In this document: in pieces, positions 19,158-31,624 of the stretch
How the letters are laid out: every line of letters begins with the position of its first letter
Position numbering within the stretch: position 1 is the stretch's first letter
The notes under the pieces: generated by a model
What the model saw: the letters and a program-made list of their open reading frames with translations, nothing else
Told to the model about the DNA's origin: nothing
Database searches by the model: none
Program-made: the position numbers and the translations under genes
Assembly: GCF_000801105.2 (NCBI RefSeq)
Contig: NC_079518.1
Coordinates: 21,742,800 to 21,806,799 of the forward strand
DNA from: Raphanus sativus
Lineage: Eukaryota > Streptophyta > Magnoliopsida > Brassicales > Brassicaceae
DNA length: 64,000 nucleotides
Direction: 5' to 3'

Positions 19158-22092
19158 TCAAAAAATAAAAATTGAGTGAAGTGTTAGGTGAGGCCGCGGT
19201 CTGGTTGGATTGAGGAATCCATGATCGGGTCTTACATGTTCTCCATAATGTTGTTGCATCACGTCTACATATGTCATTAGTGTCCTGTAGATGTTGCAGG
19301 TGCATTCTTCAAATGGATTAAAACAAAGTATTATAAACTTTATAAACCAACATTCGACAGTAATAAAAAAAAGCAACAAGTCGCTTTCAAAGACTTACTC
19401 CACATAAGGTTCGACAATTGACATATTCTGAATCACAACAAGATGTACAATGTTGATATCCTTCTCAAAAAGAACACAACAAGTGCATGCGGATATTGGA
19501 CAACCCTCAAGAATAGAGCTGCTCTCGAACTCAATATTTCTATCAGGTTTCTCCTCATAACTTGTTGTTTTTTTCAAGAACTGACTGCAGAACCTCATGC
19601 ATTCCTCTGTGAGATACGCTTAAGCAATACAACCCTTTGGTCTTGCAGGATTTCTTACAAAGTCTTTCAGCACTTCCATGTACCTCTTAAATGGGTACTC
19701 ATAATCCTACCCCTTTTCCCATGCTCAGCTTTCCCATCAAACCATGATTTCTTTCCTCGATAAGGATGTGTGGGAGATAGATCTTTCCGATGGGACATAG
19801 AAACGTGCTTCCTGCAGTTACTCAACCACATACTGTCTCTGTTTCTTACACACACCGGACAACCCAGTGTACTCTTTACTTTACAGCCTGCAAGATTTCC
19901 ATATGCAGAAAAATCATGAATGGTCTAGAGAAACATTGCTCTTAATGTGAATGTGCTGTGGCTGAATGCATCATAGTTAACTCTCCTTTCTACCAAAGGT
20001 GGTTTGATCCTCTATAAGCAGTTCTAAGTACACATCAATATTGTTTCCAGGTTGGGTTGGACCAGGAATCAATAATGACAACATGATGTTCTCTTCCTCA
20101 TACACTTTTCAGGTGACATGTTGTAAATTGACAAGCAAAACATGCCAAGAACTATAGTTCACATTCTTCATGTTAAAATGATTGAACTCATTAGTGGACA
20201 TCCCTAGCCTGAGATTCCTTTCTTCAGCGGCAAATGACGGGTATTTGTCATTCATTTGATCCCAAGTAACATAATCTGCCAGATGTCTACATTTTCCATC
20301 AGTGCTCTTATTACTAAAATGCTACCTTAAGTCCTTCACCATGTCCTCTGACCTGAACATCCTCTTTAGCCGTGGGATTATCGGGAAGTACCTAAGAACT
20401 TTCTGTGGAATATCTTTCTTCACCTCACTTGTGTGCATGTTAATCTTCCATCTTGAAGCGTTGCATTTCAGACATTTTTCTAGCTTCTGAAACTCTTTTC
20501 TGAATAGACATCAGTCGTTCACACAGGCGTGTATCTTCTCATAACCCATATCAAAGGAAGTGTGCAAGACATTATCCCCTAGTAGTATCTGCGGCAAAGT
20601 CTCAAGCGAAAGATCGAAGCTTCTATCAGACCAACCACTCTGTGTCTTTATCCTAAAGAGCAAAACAATCGCAGAGAGCTTGCTGTGGTTAGCACAACTT
20701 GGATATAGAGATGTTTCTGCACCGGCTAGCTTAGCAAGAAACTCATATTCTTGCAAGAAACTTATCTTCTACCTTATATTCACCTTCAGGAACCTCACTT
20801 AAGTCACCATGCCTAAGAAACTCTTCATCAATAAATGCAGTTGCTTGGTATCACCCTAAAATCTCTTTGCTCTTCTCACTTGCATTGCTTCTACTGTCAG
20901 TCCCTGATATTACTTCTCAATGGTGATACCGATCCTCCCGCATCTTGTAATTCAAATCCATTCCCCTAGTTACTAGATGATCCACAATAACACCGGCTGA
21001 GTGACGATCTACGTTGCGACAGTCACTGCATGGGCAAATGATCATCTCCAACTCTGGGAAATCTGCACCAACACACCTCACAAATTCCCATACACACCTC
21101 TCATAACAAGGATCAGCTCTTCGGTTTGGACACATGAAAGCATAATTTAAACTCTCTTAATCACACAACAAATCAGTAACTATAATATATATTGTTTTTC
21201 CTTACCTGTTTAGATGAACCCATGACTTTTTGACCAATTTATGTTTTAAGTTTCTAACCGATAAACCAACAAAATAAAACAAAGCCATAAGAGTATGTCA
21301 AACACCAAACAGACACATTGTCATTCACATAAGCAGCAATTAATAATCAACTTTTGAATCATCAATCAATCAGATACTAAAATTCAGACAATCAAAAACA
21401 CCAACAAGACACAACTTCTATTTGGCTGAAAAAGAATCACCTCAGTAAGATCCTTCGGATTTCAACTCCACTTCACTCCAACAATCAAAAGCTCAAACCT
21501 GCAAAGCAAAAGAAAACATACAAGAACCACAAATCAAATCGTGTTCGCCCACAAAAGAATCAAACTTATGTCCTCACGATATCGAATCCGAAACAGATCT
21601 GATTAGCTCTAACCTGAATTGTCTCCTCCTAATCTTCGTGTGCTCAAATATTAAGGTTCAGTTAAATCGAAATTGTAAAATCTGAAAGAAATCAAATTAA
21701 TTCATCAGAGAAATCAGATAATTCTAAAAATCCATCAAGGGTTCATACAGACAAAATCGAAACTGGGTTTCACCTGGAATCTGACCCCCAGCAGGAAGAT
21801 CGTCGTGAAATATCGGAGAGGTTGGGTTTCCAATCTTTGCAAGCGTCGACCCTCAATGGTTTCTTGTGAAGGAGAGGCAGAAAGGGTAAAAATAAACGAA
21901 ATCTTTTACATCTGCCAGACTTTACAGCTATTAATGTATTTTTTTATTTATTTTTCCTAGGTTAATGAAATTTATCACTAGCGAGGAAGTTACGCTGCGA
22001 AAAAGGTGGGAATCGGATTTAACCACTTTTGATAGCAGTTCGTGAATTCTTGCTACCATGAACTGTTACCAATACATATACTTCTTGTAGTG
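19158..22092 (-). mobile_element. CACTA (En/Spm) transposon remnant
   Basis: On the minus strand the element begins at 22092 with CACTACAAGAAG, the typical CACTA end. Subterminal motifs follow (GTAACAGTTCATGGTAGCAA and an inverted form nearby). Transposase sequence lies from 21135 leftwards. I found no matching CACTA end on the left side, so the element is truncated or its end has decayed, and the left limit given here is only the last likely related sequence. Confidence 0.7.
19395..21135 (-). pseudogene. CACTA TNP2-type transposase, broken
   Basis: The first part (21135-20917) encodes the transposase-associated domain with ICPCSDCRN and IVDHLVTRGMD. The next part (about 20820-19700) encodes the Transposase_21 core: SCANHSKLSAIVLLFRIKTQ, GYEKIHACVND followed by a stop where a Cys codon is usual, VLRYFPIIPRLKRMFRSEDM, DLRWHFSNKSTDGK, KYPSFAAEERNLRLGMS and LLIPGPTQPGNNIDVYLE. 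Further left come LAGCKVKSTLGCPVC and HPYRGKKSWFDGKAEH. Order and content match the CACTA transposase that cuts and pastes these elements in the nucleus. Stops and frame changes between the pieces show that it is inactive. Confidence 0.85.
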
Positions 22093-23226
22093 TGTGGTGT
22101 GTCATATCCATCGAAAACCAATCTAGGAGTATCAAAAGATCCATCCATACCTATTGTATCCCACTTCGATCCATAGGCCTTGTATGCTTGTGTCTTATGA
22201 TTCATATAGAAAGGATTATCCATTACATACCAGAAAGAATTCCTTGGGAGGTTTACATCAAGAAAACTCTCAAGAGTTTGCTACTAAAAGACTTCTGGAG
22301 AACTAGGCTACTGCATAACTTCTTGACAAACTTCTAATGAAGTTTTCTACCCCTAAAACTTAAAATAAACCTTTTCAACTAGATAGTAATAAGCACTTCA
22401 ATAAAAATAAAATCAATTTACACAATGTTTAATATATAATAAAATAACACTTTTATGTCCCTTTTTAAATTTTTAAAAAGATTTAATGATTCCAAAATAA
22501 AATCTATGAATACCAACATTGCTTGAACACATATTACCAAACACTAATTAATGAGAAAAAGACCAAGATAGCACCAAACCAAGTTTTTTTCACAAAAATA
22601 ACATCACAAAGAGGAAAATATAATGACCAAAAAAGTTTTATTGAAGGGTAAATATATATTTATAACCTTTGGGTTAATTAATCTAAGACTTACGGTTTAG
22701 AGTTAATGGGTGGAGTTTTAGGAATGTGTTCAAATTTTTAAAAATAAAAATAAATATTAAAATTTTCAAAACAAAAAGTGATATTTTTATCAGTTTATTT
22801 TTGAGTGTTATTTTTTTGACAAAAACTTAAAAAATGCTATTTGAGAGAGTTGCCCCTAACTAATGGACAATCATGACTTACAAAATATATTCACTCATAT
22901 ATGTGAAAAAACAATTCAGTATTATTAAATTTAACTTCACATGATTTAGAATATTTTATATTTACATGATTTCAATTTATTTTTAATTAAAGTATTTTTT
23001 ATAAATTTATAATTAATTTTAGAATTAAATACATGAGTAGACTTTAGAGATTAGTAGACTTATGGAGAAGTTTTAGAATACTTCATTGTCGAGAAATCTC
23101 TAAACAATGAAGTCTTTTGTAGAAGAATTCTGACGACCTTATTTAATCGTAAAAATGTTTACATGTTTTCTGTTTGTTTATAAGGAAATAGTTGTAATCT
23201 TTCTACTATTTTAGATTACTTTGCAT
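22093..23226. other. AT-rich intergenic DNA before assembly gap
   Basis: No gene is seen. At about 22555-22860 there is a likely MITE: near the left edge AAGTTTTTTTCACAAAAATAAC and near the right edge the inverted counterpart GTTATTTTTTTGACAAAAACTT. Its exact ends and target duplication were not resolved. The rest is AT-rich. Confidence 0.45.
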
Positions 23227-23326
23227 NNNNNNNNNNNNNNNNNNNNNNNNNNNNNNNNNNNNNNNNNNNNNNNNNNNNNNNNNNNNNNNNNNNNNNNNNN
23301 NNNNNNNNNNNNNNNNNNNNNNNNNN
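23227..23326. other. Assembly gap (100 N)
   Basis: Exactly 100 N. That figure is a common placeholder, so the true size is unknown. Confidence 0.98.
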
Positions 23327-24013
23327 ACTCTCACAATTATATTTAATTGATTGTAAATTATAAAACAATGTTCGTACGTAGCTCAAGACATAATACTAGT
23401 AGAATATAAGAGATAAAATATCTAAAATACCATTGAATAAATACAAAATAACTAAATTACCTCAATTCTTAAATCCTAAACCTAATTCCCACCCATAAAT
23501 ACTAAACTCTATACTCTAACCACTAAACCTTAAATTAAAATATACTGTAGGGTATTTTTCTTTACTTATATTAACCTTGTACTTGGTTTGTTTATTATTT
23601 ATCCAAATTTATTTTAACTTTATAGTTGTTGAGTTTATATCGATCCAACTTTATTTGAAAGGTTTTTTATTTTAATAAATTTTTTATTTCATATTTTGAT
23701 AGTGTAAACTTGTGAACTGAAGAACTGAAATATATAATTAGTAAAATAAAATAGTGAAATACTTAGAATTTTCTCAGAATAAAATTCTATAAGTAGTAAA
23801 TAATCTCCCGTCAGAAAAAACACTCGTTGAATTGGTTTTAACCATTTCTTTTTTTCTCCCTCTTCCTAATTTAGAAATTGTTTATATGAGACACACATCA
23901 CACACAAAGACACATGTATTATATATATATATATATAGTTAGCAATTACAATCATTGAAAACATTATGTCTCTTTATATCACGCAAAAAAAAAACAATAA
24001 TTTGTACTGAGAA

Positions 24014-24480
24014 ATGAGGAATGCTACTTTGGTCATAGTTTCATGTTTTCTTGGATTTCTTATTTTAAGCCATGTCAAAGGTAATATATCAACATCCTTA
24101 ATACTATTTCTGATCAGAAAATCTTGTTTTGTTGCTACTATTTGCTACCGATTATTTATATACAACATTTAAAAAATAATGATGATTGATATAAAATACC
24201 AGATGTGGAAGCTCGGAGATTGATGTGTAGTTTCATAAGGAATTACCGTGGAGCTTTGAACTGTAATCAATGCATGGAGATGGAGGAAACAAAAACCATT
24301 CTACAGTCATCAAAAATAAAAGTCTCAGAGTGTTTCACCGAGATATTTAAACATAGAAATGGAAATGTTACAACAGGAGCGGAATTACGTGTTACCAATT
24401 GCAAGTTCATTTATCCTCCGCCTTGCCAAATAATACCGAGAATTAATGATACCGCCTTGCCAAATATAATTGCTAAATAA
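24014..24480 (+). CDS. Small secreted cysteine-containing protein
   Basis: Two exons, 24014-24080 and 24203-24480, are joined by a GT-AG intron. They encode 114 residues. Residues 1 to about 25 form a clear signal peptide (MRNATLVIVSCFLGFLILSH), with likely cleavage around DVEA. The mature part of about 89 residues is basic with six cysteines spaced C-x11-C-x2-C-x19-C-x22-C-x7-C and ends INDTALPNIIAK. A signal-peptide exon followed by one exon for the mature part is the layout of crucifer SCR-like and defensin-like peptides, and the MRNAT start is like some of them. The cysteine spacing is not that of the eight-cysteine SCR/defensin fold, so the family is uncertain. A TATA-like tract lies near 23916-23937. 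Secretion is well supported; the role is unknown. Confidence 0.65.
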
Positions 24481-25089
24481 TATTAGCATATCGAAACCTT
24501 TTATAAAAAATATAAATATATATTAATAATAGTAATCCCAATTAATTCAACTAAGTTGAAAGGTTGTATTTTCATTCTAAAAGTTATCAATTTATATATG
24601 TATGTTTCTAACATGCAATTCTTAAAAGTATCAACTTTAAGAGTTATGTCTTATCAATTTAAAATGATATATTAGTTTTCAAATGATGTTAAATATCCAA
24701 AACGTATCCTTGCACAATTATTATTTTAAGAGTTCTATATTAGCTATTGTTAAGAGTCATATTTTCTATTGTAAAATAAAAATTAGATTTAAAAAAAAAA
24801 CTAAGGGGTCTGTCTATAATAAAGTTGTATTTTGAAATTAAACTGTTTTAAAATGATATATTTATTCAAATGTATCTATTAATAGTGTCATTTTAAAATA
24901 ACTACTTTAAGTTGAAAATTAATGACTATTCGTATAAATATCATTTATAATTACTATCTTTAAATTGAAAAGATGTGACTATTTAAATTGAAAAGTTGTG
25001 ACTACAAGTTGCATCCCAATATAAGTATCATATCAAATCTTATGTTGTTTCATCCTAAAAGTTGCATCCAATTAATAAAAATTTGTAAA
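24481..25089. other. AT-rich DNA with repeated AAGTTG motifs
   Basis: No gene is seen. Short motifs of the type AAAAGTTGCATCC and AAATTGAAAAG recur several times between about 24550 and 25070, suggesting an old repeat of unclear class. Confidence 0.4.
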
Positions 25090-27977
25090 TTGTATATGTG
25101 TTGATATCTCTCAAATTACCCTAAAAAGTGAATTACTCTCTCAAATAAGAGGTTCAGATGAAGTACTTATGGATCAAATCCACAGAGAGCTATGGCACAC
25201 AAAAGATCTAATCAGAGCGATTAAGTTAGGTCGGTTATGCTTAATTGTAAATTGCTAGGTCGATTGAACAAGATAGTTGTTCGGTTGGTTTGGTTGAGGT
25301 TTTGAAACTTAATTGGAAATAGCTAGATTAGGGTTTCAATTCAGGTAATCATAATTATATAGATATAGATGCTAAACATTCGCTTGCATGATATTATAGG
25401 GCTCAACTTATAAGAACAAATCAATCAGCTATCGAATGTCTAGATTTTTCTATTGTCTAGATCTAATGATCTCAACAACCGTTTATTGATCAAGAAAGTG
25501 TTGATCGATGATTCTAGAGGAATATCGATCTATACACCTTTCACGACGTCGATCGATTATTCTATAGGAATACCGATCGACACGCTTCTAGCAAGCTATG
25601 CGCACAGGTTGATAAAGTACACACTAAATCTTCCTAGATCAGCTATCGTCTTTCTCTAGCAATCCTAGTTCAATGAAGATCTATTCATGATCTAGTGATT
25701 CTAAGATCAGGGTTCTAATTAGCTATTCTAGAACACAAGCATTAAGAACATCCTATTGATGAATATCACAACCTAGCAATTTTTATTTGGGACTAATCTT
25801 TCATAACCTATTTAAACCCTAAACCTAACAAGATGATTACTCAGACATAATCAAAGAAAACATACTCATAGTCTGAATAAATTGCATAAATAGAATGTAA
25901 ATAAAACTTGAGTTCCAATCTCAAATCTCTGAAAGAGTCTTGAATCTTTTCTCCAACTCTACTAAAACCTTAGGTATGAAAACTAGAAAACAAGAGAACA
26001 AGAAAGCATGTTCAAGAAAGCATGTTTTGCCTTAAACAATTGGAAAGCTATATATACTAGGTTAAAAACTCTTCAGGGGTAATTTTGTAATTTAGTGTTG
26101 TCTTGGGCTTTAAGTCGGCTGGAACCAAATTGGGTTTCTACGCCCTTCGGTGTCGCCAATATGTGCATCGATCGATTATTGTCTTTGAATGTCGACCTCT
26201 GGTGCTGCTCTATAGTCAGCTCGGCTGATTTCTCCTTTTATCTCCAAAATACTCCAAAAACATCACTTTCTTATCACTCATGAACCTATAAATATACCAA
26301 ATAGACTTTAAAATATAATAGTTAGATATTAAAACAATTATATACCATGGCTGAAAATGAGTAAATTCCATGGCATATCAACTCCCCCAAACTTATCATT
26401 TTGCTTGTCCTCAAGCAAAACAAACATGCAGTCTCTCAGAAAGAGGTTTGAAAACAACATGGACTCACAAAATTTTAGAACTTAGAATCATCACCTCTAC
26501 AATATTGCAATCCACATCTAAAAAGTCATAATTTGTGAAGCATATTATACCATATCCTAGTTTAGCAACCAAATTCACCTAGTCAACAACTTAGAAAATC
26601 ATGTCTCACAATCTACTCTACCAACCTCATTTCTAGCATAAATAAAAGTGTAGACTTTACCTTGGGAGTATCGATCACATGATGCAAGGATGTTCAAACA
26701 AGTATATGGACCTGCAGATAAAGGAAGTTCCTTTCCTCTCTCTCTCTCTCTCTACTCACTTCTCACTCAGTCAAAGTCTACTTCCATTGCAGGTATTCAC
26801 TGATTGAGATTGGATATACTTCCATGAATCAAGCTTTAATGGTTTTAGCCACAAAATCTTGTTCACTTCTTTTTGACATATATCTAAGAATTCTTATGAA
26901 TCAAGCCTTAATGGTTGTAGTCATTAAGTCCTGTTGGAATTCTTTAGAATTCTTATGTTACAAGTCTTAGTGGTTGTAATCACCATGTCAAGTTTCAAAT
27001 TATTTACATATACTATTACCTATTATATATATATATATATATATATATATTTCAATCTTTTTCTTTTTTATCGAGTCTAAATTTTGAAATGGAGAGAGAG
27101 AGGGTGACATATCTACACAAGGCTTTACCTTCCAGACTTGTTTGAAGAATCTGATCCCATGTATACCAAGCCCCAAGACAAGCAGTTGAGTCAGGTTAGG
27201 TTAGAAGTCAACTATGGTTCCTTCGAACATTCTCAGCTAGTGTAGACATATTTGACAGGTTGATCCACTTTAGTATCCTTAGTACTATCTGCAATCAGTA
27301 AGTCTATAATGGTGCTAAAGAGAGGTTATATAACAAGCAAAAATTGCATAAGTTCATTGTCCCCTTCTTGACTCCATAAAAACTCTTTTTGAAAACATTT
27401 TAATAAGACTCATGAATAAACTACTATCAGTAAACCCCCCCCCCCCAGACTTAAATTACACTGTTCCCAGTGTATATCTAGTCGGAGTTATGGTGATAAA
27501 TAAATCATAAAGACTCAATTTAACAAGTAAGAACGATAAACCTGACCACATTTGATAACTAAATCATAAGGACTCAATTTAACAAGTAAGAACGATATAC
27601 CTGACCAGATTAAGTGTCGATCGATGAAATGGTGTTGCCATCGGTCGCTGCAGGTGATGTACTGTCGATAGATATCAACATGCTCTTGTCTACTCGGATC
27701 TTTCTCTTTTTTTTTATGACCTGTAGAAAATTTAAAACGAAAGTAATTAAGTACTAATCTAACGGAAACCAAGTAAAATTACCTAATAGTGGGTTGACTC
27801 CCACTCAGCGCTTTATTATAGTTATTTAGGTTGACTTTGGAGGTGTTTGAGCTAGTAATGTTGAAAGCAGTTACTTGGGAAACAAGTATTCGTATTTTCT
27901 CTGCTCTTATTGAACCATGTACCAATGAAACTTCTCATGGCTTTATCTCCTCTTTGCCACTTTTCTTTCATTGTTGC
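25090..27977 (-). mobile_element. Tat/Athila-like Gypsy remnant (LTR and adjoining region)
   Basis: On the minus strand the region includes TTTGCTTGAGGACAAGCAAA, then AAGTTTGGGGGAGTTGAT (complement of about 26387-26425), a typical signature beside the coding end of Tat/Athila-type Gypsy elements. TCGATCGA-rich stretches occur near 25500-25590 and 26160-26220. GAGTGGGAGTCAACCCAC (complement of about 27790-27807) is from the same kind of element. The left part, from CTCAAATTACCC at about 25108, belongs to a repeat family also present at 40.5 and 41.95/44.1 kb. No gag-pol reading frame remains. A MITE at 27978 interrupts its right part, which resumes at about 28664. The lineage is from recognition of the motifs, not a search. 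Confidence 0.55.
27022..27050. repeat. (AT)n microsatellite
   Basis: About 14 AT units. A (TC)n tract lies nearby at 26737-26753, and a run of 12 C at 27435-27446. Confidence 0.85.
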
Positions 27978-28655
27978 TAGGGGTGGGCGTTCGGATACTT
28001 GTTCGGGTTCGGATCAGATATTTCGGATTTTCGGGTATTTCGGTACATGAGTATAATACTCGTTCGGGTATTTCTGAACTTCGGGTCGGGTTCGGTATTT
28101 TTAGGTCGGGTTCGGATATTTAGATTTTGAAAGAAAAAAAAATAAATTTTTCATTTTTAAGCTTCTTGTATTTAAAAATTTAGTTTTCGACTAACTGATT
28201 TTTTTATTTTTTTAATAGATTGAATTATTAATAGATTTGGAGGTAAATTTCAAAAATAAATAGACATTCATTTGGCTATTATTTTTAGAATTTGGATGTA
28301 ATTTTTGTTAATACATGAAACAAAAAGGTTAATATTCATTTTAAGTGAATATCAAACTAGTTTTCTCCGTAATTTTATGTATATTATATAATTTTAAAGT
28401 ATGTGTGACATCAATATAAATATTTTAAATAAAATGAGAGATGAAAACTAGAAATATAAGGGTAAGTATATATATGTTCGGTTATCTTCGGATATCCATT
28501 CGGGTTCGGGTATTACCCGTTCGGGTTCGGATATCCAATCTCTCCTAAATTAATACCCGTTCGGATATTTTGTTATTTCGGTTCGGATTTCGGTTCGGGT
28601 TTTTCGGATCGGATTTGGGTGCAGATTCGGATATCGGGTAAAGTGCCCACCCCTA
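27978..28655. mobile_element. hAT-like MITE with TTCGGG-rich arms, second copy
   Basis: The ends are TAGGGGTGGGCG at the left and, on the other strand, TAGGGGTGGGCAC at the right. The perfect 8-bp duplication is ATTGTTGC (27970-27977 and 28656-28663). The arms are TTCGGG/TTCGGTTCGG-rich with an AT-rich core, as in 963-1588. There is no coding capacity. It sits in the Gypsy remnant. Confidence 0.85.
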
Positions 28656-28748
28656 ATTGTTGCAGTAGTATTTGCCAGTTTTTGCAATATCTCTTCAAGA
28701 CATTTAATATTGAACTGATTCCTCACAAGTTTGGCGTATGTATAATAG

Positions 28749-28783
28749 CGCTTCCTTCTCTCTATCTCTCTCTCTCTCTCTCC
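28749..28783 (+). repeat. (TC)n tract upstream of the PTB3 fragment
   Basis: A pyrimidine-rich TC repeat lies about 190 bases before the ATG, a position common for plant 5' UTRs. The sequence TTGGTGCAG just before the ATG could be the acceptor of a 5' UTR intron. Confidence 0.5.
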
Positions 28784-28965
28784 TCATCTGTATATTAAAC
28801 AGGCCCTTCCCAGCGATTTGGACTTAAAATATTTTCGACTTACAATCTTTGATTCGATTTCTTCCCAATGTTATGAATGTTTTGTATATCTGATTGGGGG
28901 ACCATCTCTCCTTGTATCCACTTCAAATTCAAAAAAACTGATGTTGAGTTTGGTGCAGGTTGTTA

Positions 28966-29485
28966 ATGGCGGAATCATCCAAAGTCATTCGTGTTCGTAA
29001 CGTTGAACATGAGATTTCTGAAGTAAAAAGAAAAAAAAAACCCTTTCTCATCTTTTCAGTTTCTGACAAAAGAGAGAGATTATATATCAATTTTTCTTGT
29101 TCAACAGAATGATTTACTTCAGCTTTTCCAACCGTTTGGTGTCATAACTAAGCTTATCATGCTCAGGGCAAAGAATCAGGTCTTCTTGCTAATAATGTTT
29201 CTTTCTTCTCTCTACTAACTTCTTTTGTCTAAACTTACTTTTTAGATTTATTTTTCACTCCACTTAGGCTCTTCTCCAGATGCAAGATGTTACTTCAGCA
29301 ATCATTGCTCTTCAGTTCTTCACTACTTTTCAGCCATTGATATTATTATATAGTCCTCTCCTTCATATTCCTCTTCATTCAACCACTACTAATTCTTGTT
29401 ATCAACTAATTGTAAAGGAAGGAATGTGTATATCCAATTCTCGTCTCACCAAGAATTTGTTAGTGCAAAGATGACACCACAATAA
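28966..29485 (+). pseudogene. Truncated PTB3-like RNA-binding protein gene (RRM1 only)
   Basis: The exons match the start of a plant polypyrimidine tract-binding protein of the PTB3 type, a nuclear splicing regulator with four RRMs. Exon 1 (28966-29022) reads MAESSKVIRVRNVEHEIS, exon 2 (29108-29179) reads NDLLQLFQPFGVITKL, and exon 3 (from 29268) reads ALLQMQDVTSAIIALQFF. The borders of exons 1 and 2 and the acceptor of exon 3 are intact. After QP in exon 3 no GT donor is seen at the expected place, and the frame runs into unrelated sequence. An exon-4-like piece (about 29417-29470, GRNVYIQFSSHQE) continues for a few codons to a stop at 29483. The remaining three and a half RRMs are missing. 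A Copia LTR adjoins the break, suggesting that retrotransposon insertion with deletion removed the rest. It is a fragment and not a functional PTB. Confidence 0.8.
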
Positions 29486-29492
29486 GGTAATG

Positions 29493-30022
29493 CAGAAGGT
29501 AAATCAGAGAGACAAAATACACACTAACAGCTTAGCCAGCCTGTTAACACCCTAACAGCTGCTACCGAAAGATTCCTAAGCTACCCACTTATGTCTCTCT
29601 ACCGTCAAGTACTTCAGCCCCTGCTTCAGCACGACCCAGAACACTTTCAAGAGCTTCTCTCTCTCTCTATATAAGATCAGCCTCTGTCTCTATGTCTCTC
29701 TAAAGACGACCCCATAGCTATCTTATATTAGTCTCCACATTCCCGAAACCTAGTCTCCAAAGAACTACAATATGAACATCTTCAATATCAATAAGTGCAA
29801 CTTTCCTTTTCTCAGAATGCACTTATTCCTCTTCCTTTAAGTCATAAACTTGCTCCCCAAGTTTATTCTTCTTTGTCTTTTCTCCAAGATACACGCTTGC
29901 TCTCCAAATCCACACGACTCCAGCTCAGCACTTTAACTCCACATGAGCTCTACCACTCAACACGACGTCTGTTTCAGCAACTACGTCAACGACTACTTCA
30001 GGGCGGACATCTTACATCAACA
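29493..30022 (-). repeat. Probable Copia (Sirevirus-type) 3' LTR
   Basis: On the minus strand a purine tract AAAAGGGGAGAT (30023-30034) is followed by TGTTGATGTAAG, a typical LTR start, at 30022. The other end was not proved; TGCA near 29493 is a candidate. ACTTCTCTTGACC and GAGAATAATGACG lie in the region between gag and the tract. No second LTR was found. Confidence 0.55.
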
Positions 30023-30328
30023 ATCTCCCCTTTTAGCTTTGTGTGCCGATCAAGCACAACATTATTTTGGTTCAACAACCACGTTCCCCACCTAGAAACT
30101 TCCACGCCAATTGTGCTTTTCTCCCCCCACGAGATGTGCACCGCACTATGCTTTTCTCCTCCATGAGATATGCATTCTCTTGACTTCTCTTGACCAGAAC
30201 GTCATTATTCTCCCCCTTCTTGATTGCATAATAAGCTAAAACAGATTCTTAAATGTCAAGCCTTACAGACAAACATGTCTGCTACTCCATGCGTAATCAT
30301 GATATAGCCTCTGCTGCAGCGGAATAGA

Positions 30329-31620
30329 TTACAAGTACTGTATCACGATCTGATGAACCTGTCGAGCTACCTTTTGACCCGCTTTTGTTGAGGACCTGGC
30401 TTCCTTCATGCGTCGTCTCCTTGACCATGAGCCCCTCCTCATCCACACCGAGTGAACTCTGCACTCGTTGCTATAGCCTTGGAGTGATTTCGCTTTCACC
30501 CTCCTGAAGATCATCTCGCATCATTTCTTGACGCACTTCGATCTCCTTCCCTTTTATGTCACGAACAACTCCATGTTCTGACTCCACACTTGATGCATCT
30601 TGATCTTCCTCAAGATCCCTCCTACCAGAGCTGCATCCATCTTCTGATGTCTCTTCCTTGATATCATCAAGTAAGCCACTCTTGGCTACAAACACCTCTT
30701 CAACCCTCTTGGGTTTAATGAACGTCTTGTTCACCCTCTTGGCCATGTTTCTGCTCTTCTCACGAGTAAAACACTCCACCTTCTTGTGTCCAACCTTCCC
30801 ACAAAACCAACAGCACATCTGATGTTGCTTCTTGTTTGTCCTGACACAGTTGCTGATGCACCGATAAGTCTCTTTCCTTGTACCAGATGCACAACCATAC
30901 TTCAGAATCCCCTGTCTGACCTTCATGTTGTTGCACTGATGTACCACTTTCGGCTTGTTACTCGCAGATCCGAGCTGTAAAAATTCTTGTCGTACTCCTT
31001 GTCGCACGTTCCGACGCACTTCCTGAGAAGCTTTTTTTACTCCACTTTTTTATGTGCTCCCCCGCACGAAATGTGATAGCCCCTTCTGTACTTCCTTAGT
31101 ACCCTCAGCTCCTCGATATCCCAGTCCACAATGTACCTTGGCTGGTTGTCCCATCGAGAGTATCTTATCCAACTCCTTGGATCCACTGTTGAGCATCCTG
31201 ATATGTTTGTGATTGTCAGCCAAATCACGTTCCACCAATGGCAACTTCCCTCAACTCGCTAACCTTCTGCTCAAGAGACTCATTCTTCTCATTCACAGCC
31301 GCAAGTTCCTCACAAAGTTCCTCAAGCAGCTCATTCTGCTTATGAACCAAATCCTCCAATCTCAGATTCTGATCCTTGACCCTTAACCACTTGCTAAGCA
31401 GCACATGATACTCCTCATCATCTGTACTGAGATCTGAATTAGATGATTTACTAGATCCCTCCTTGCGTGCACCAAACGCAACAATATTCTTCAATACCTT
31501 TCCATCTTCTTCAAACTCTGAATCATCAGACGACTGTAATGGAACTCCTTTTCCCTTCCTTGAGTTTGGACATTCACGCCGTGTGTGTCCAACACATCTA
31601 CACTCTGAATACTTAATTGT
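30329..31620 (-). pseudogene. Sirevirus-type Copia gag remnant
   Basis: On the minus strand the first part (31620-31440) encodes a zinc-knuckle-like GHTRRECPNSRKGKG followed by an acidic segment with SSDDSEFEEDGK and the Ser/Asp-rich LSTDDEEYHVLL. Then comes a coiled-coil-like stretch (31400-31230, LEDLVHKQNELLEELCEEL). Next is a second zinc knuckle CWFCGKVGHKKVEC (CX2CX4HX4C, about 30814-30773) with an acidic tail. This order fits gag of Sirevirus-type Copia elements. Frame changes occur near 31230 and 31020. The 5' part of gag is cut off at about 31625, and no protease, integrase or reverse transcriptase follows before the LTR, so the element is heavily deleted. Confidence 0.65.
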
Positions 31621-31624
31621 ATAG

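Noticed and set aside
25453..25659. Plus-strand open frame containing a repeated TCGATCGAT motif
   Set aside because: It lies in the LTR-like part of the Gypsy remnant, and the repeat explains the regular residues.
29795..30166. Plus-strand 123-codon open frame
   Set aside because: It lies across the LTR and purine-tract region of the Copia remnant, on the opposite strand, with no recognisable domain.
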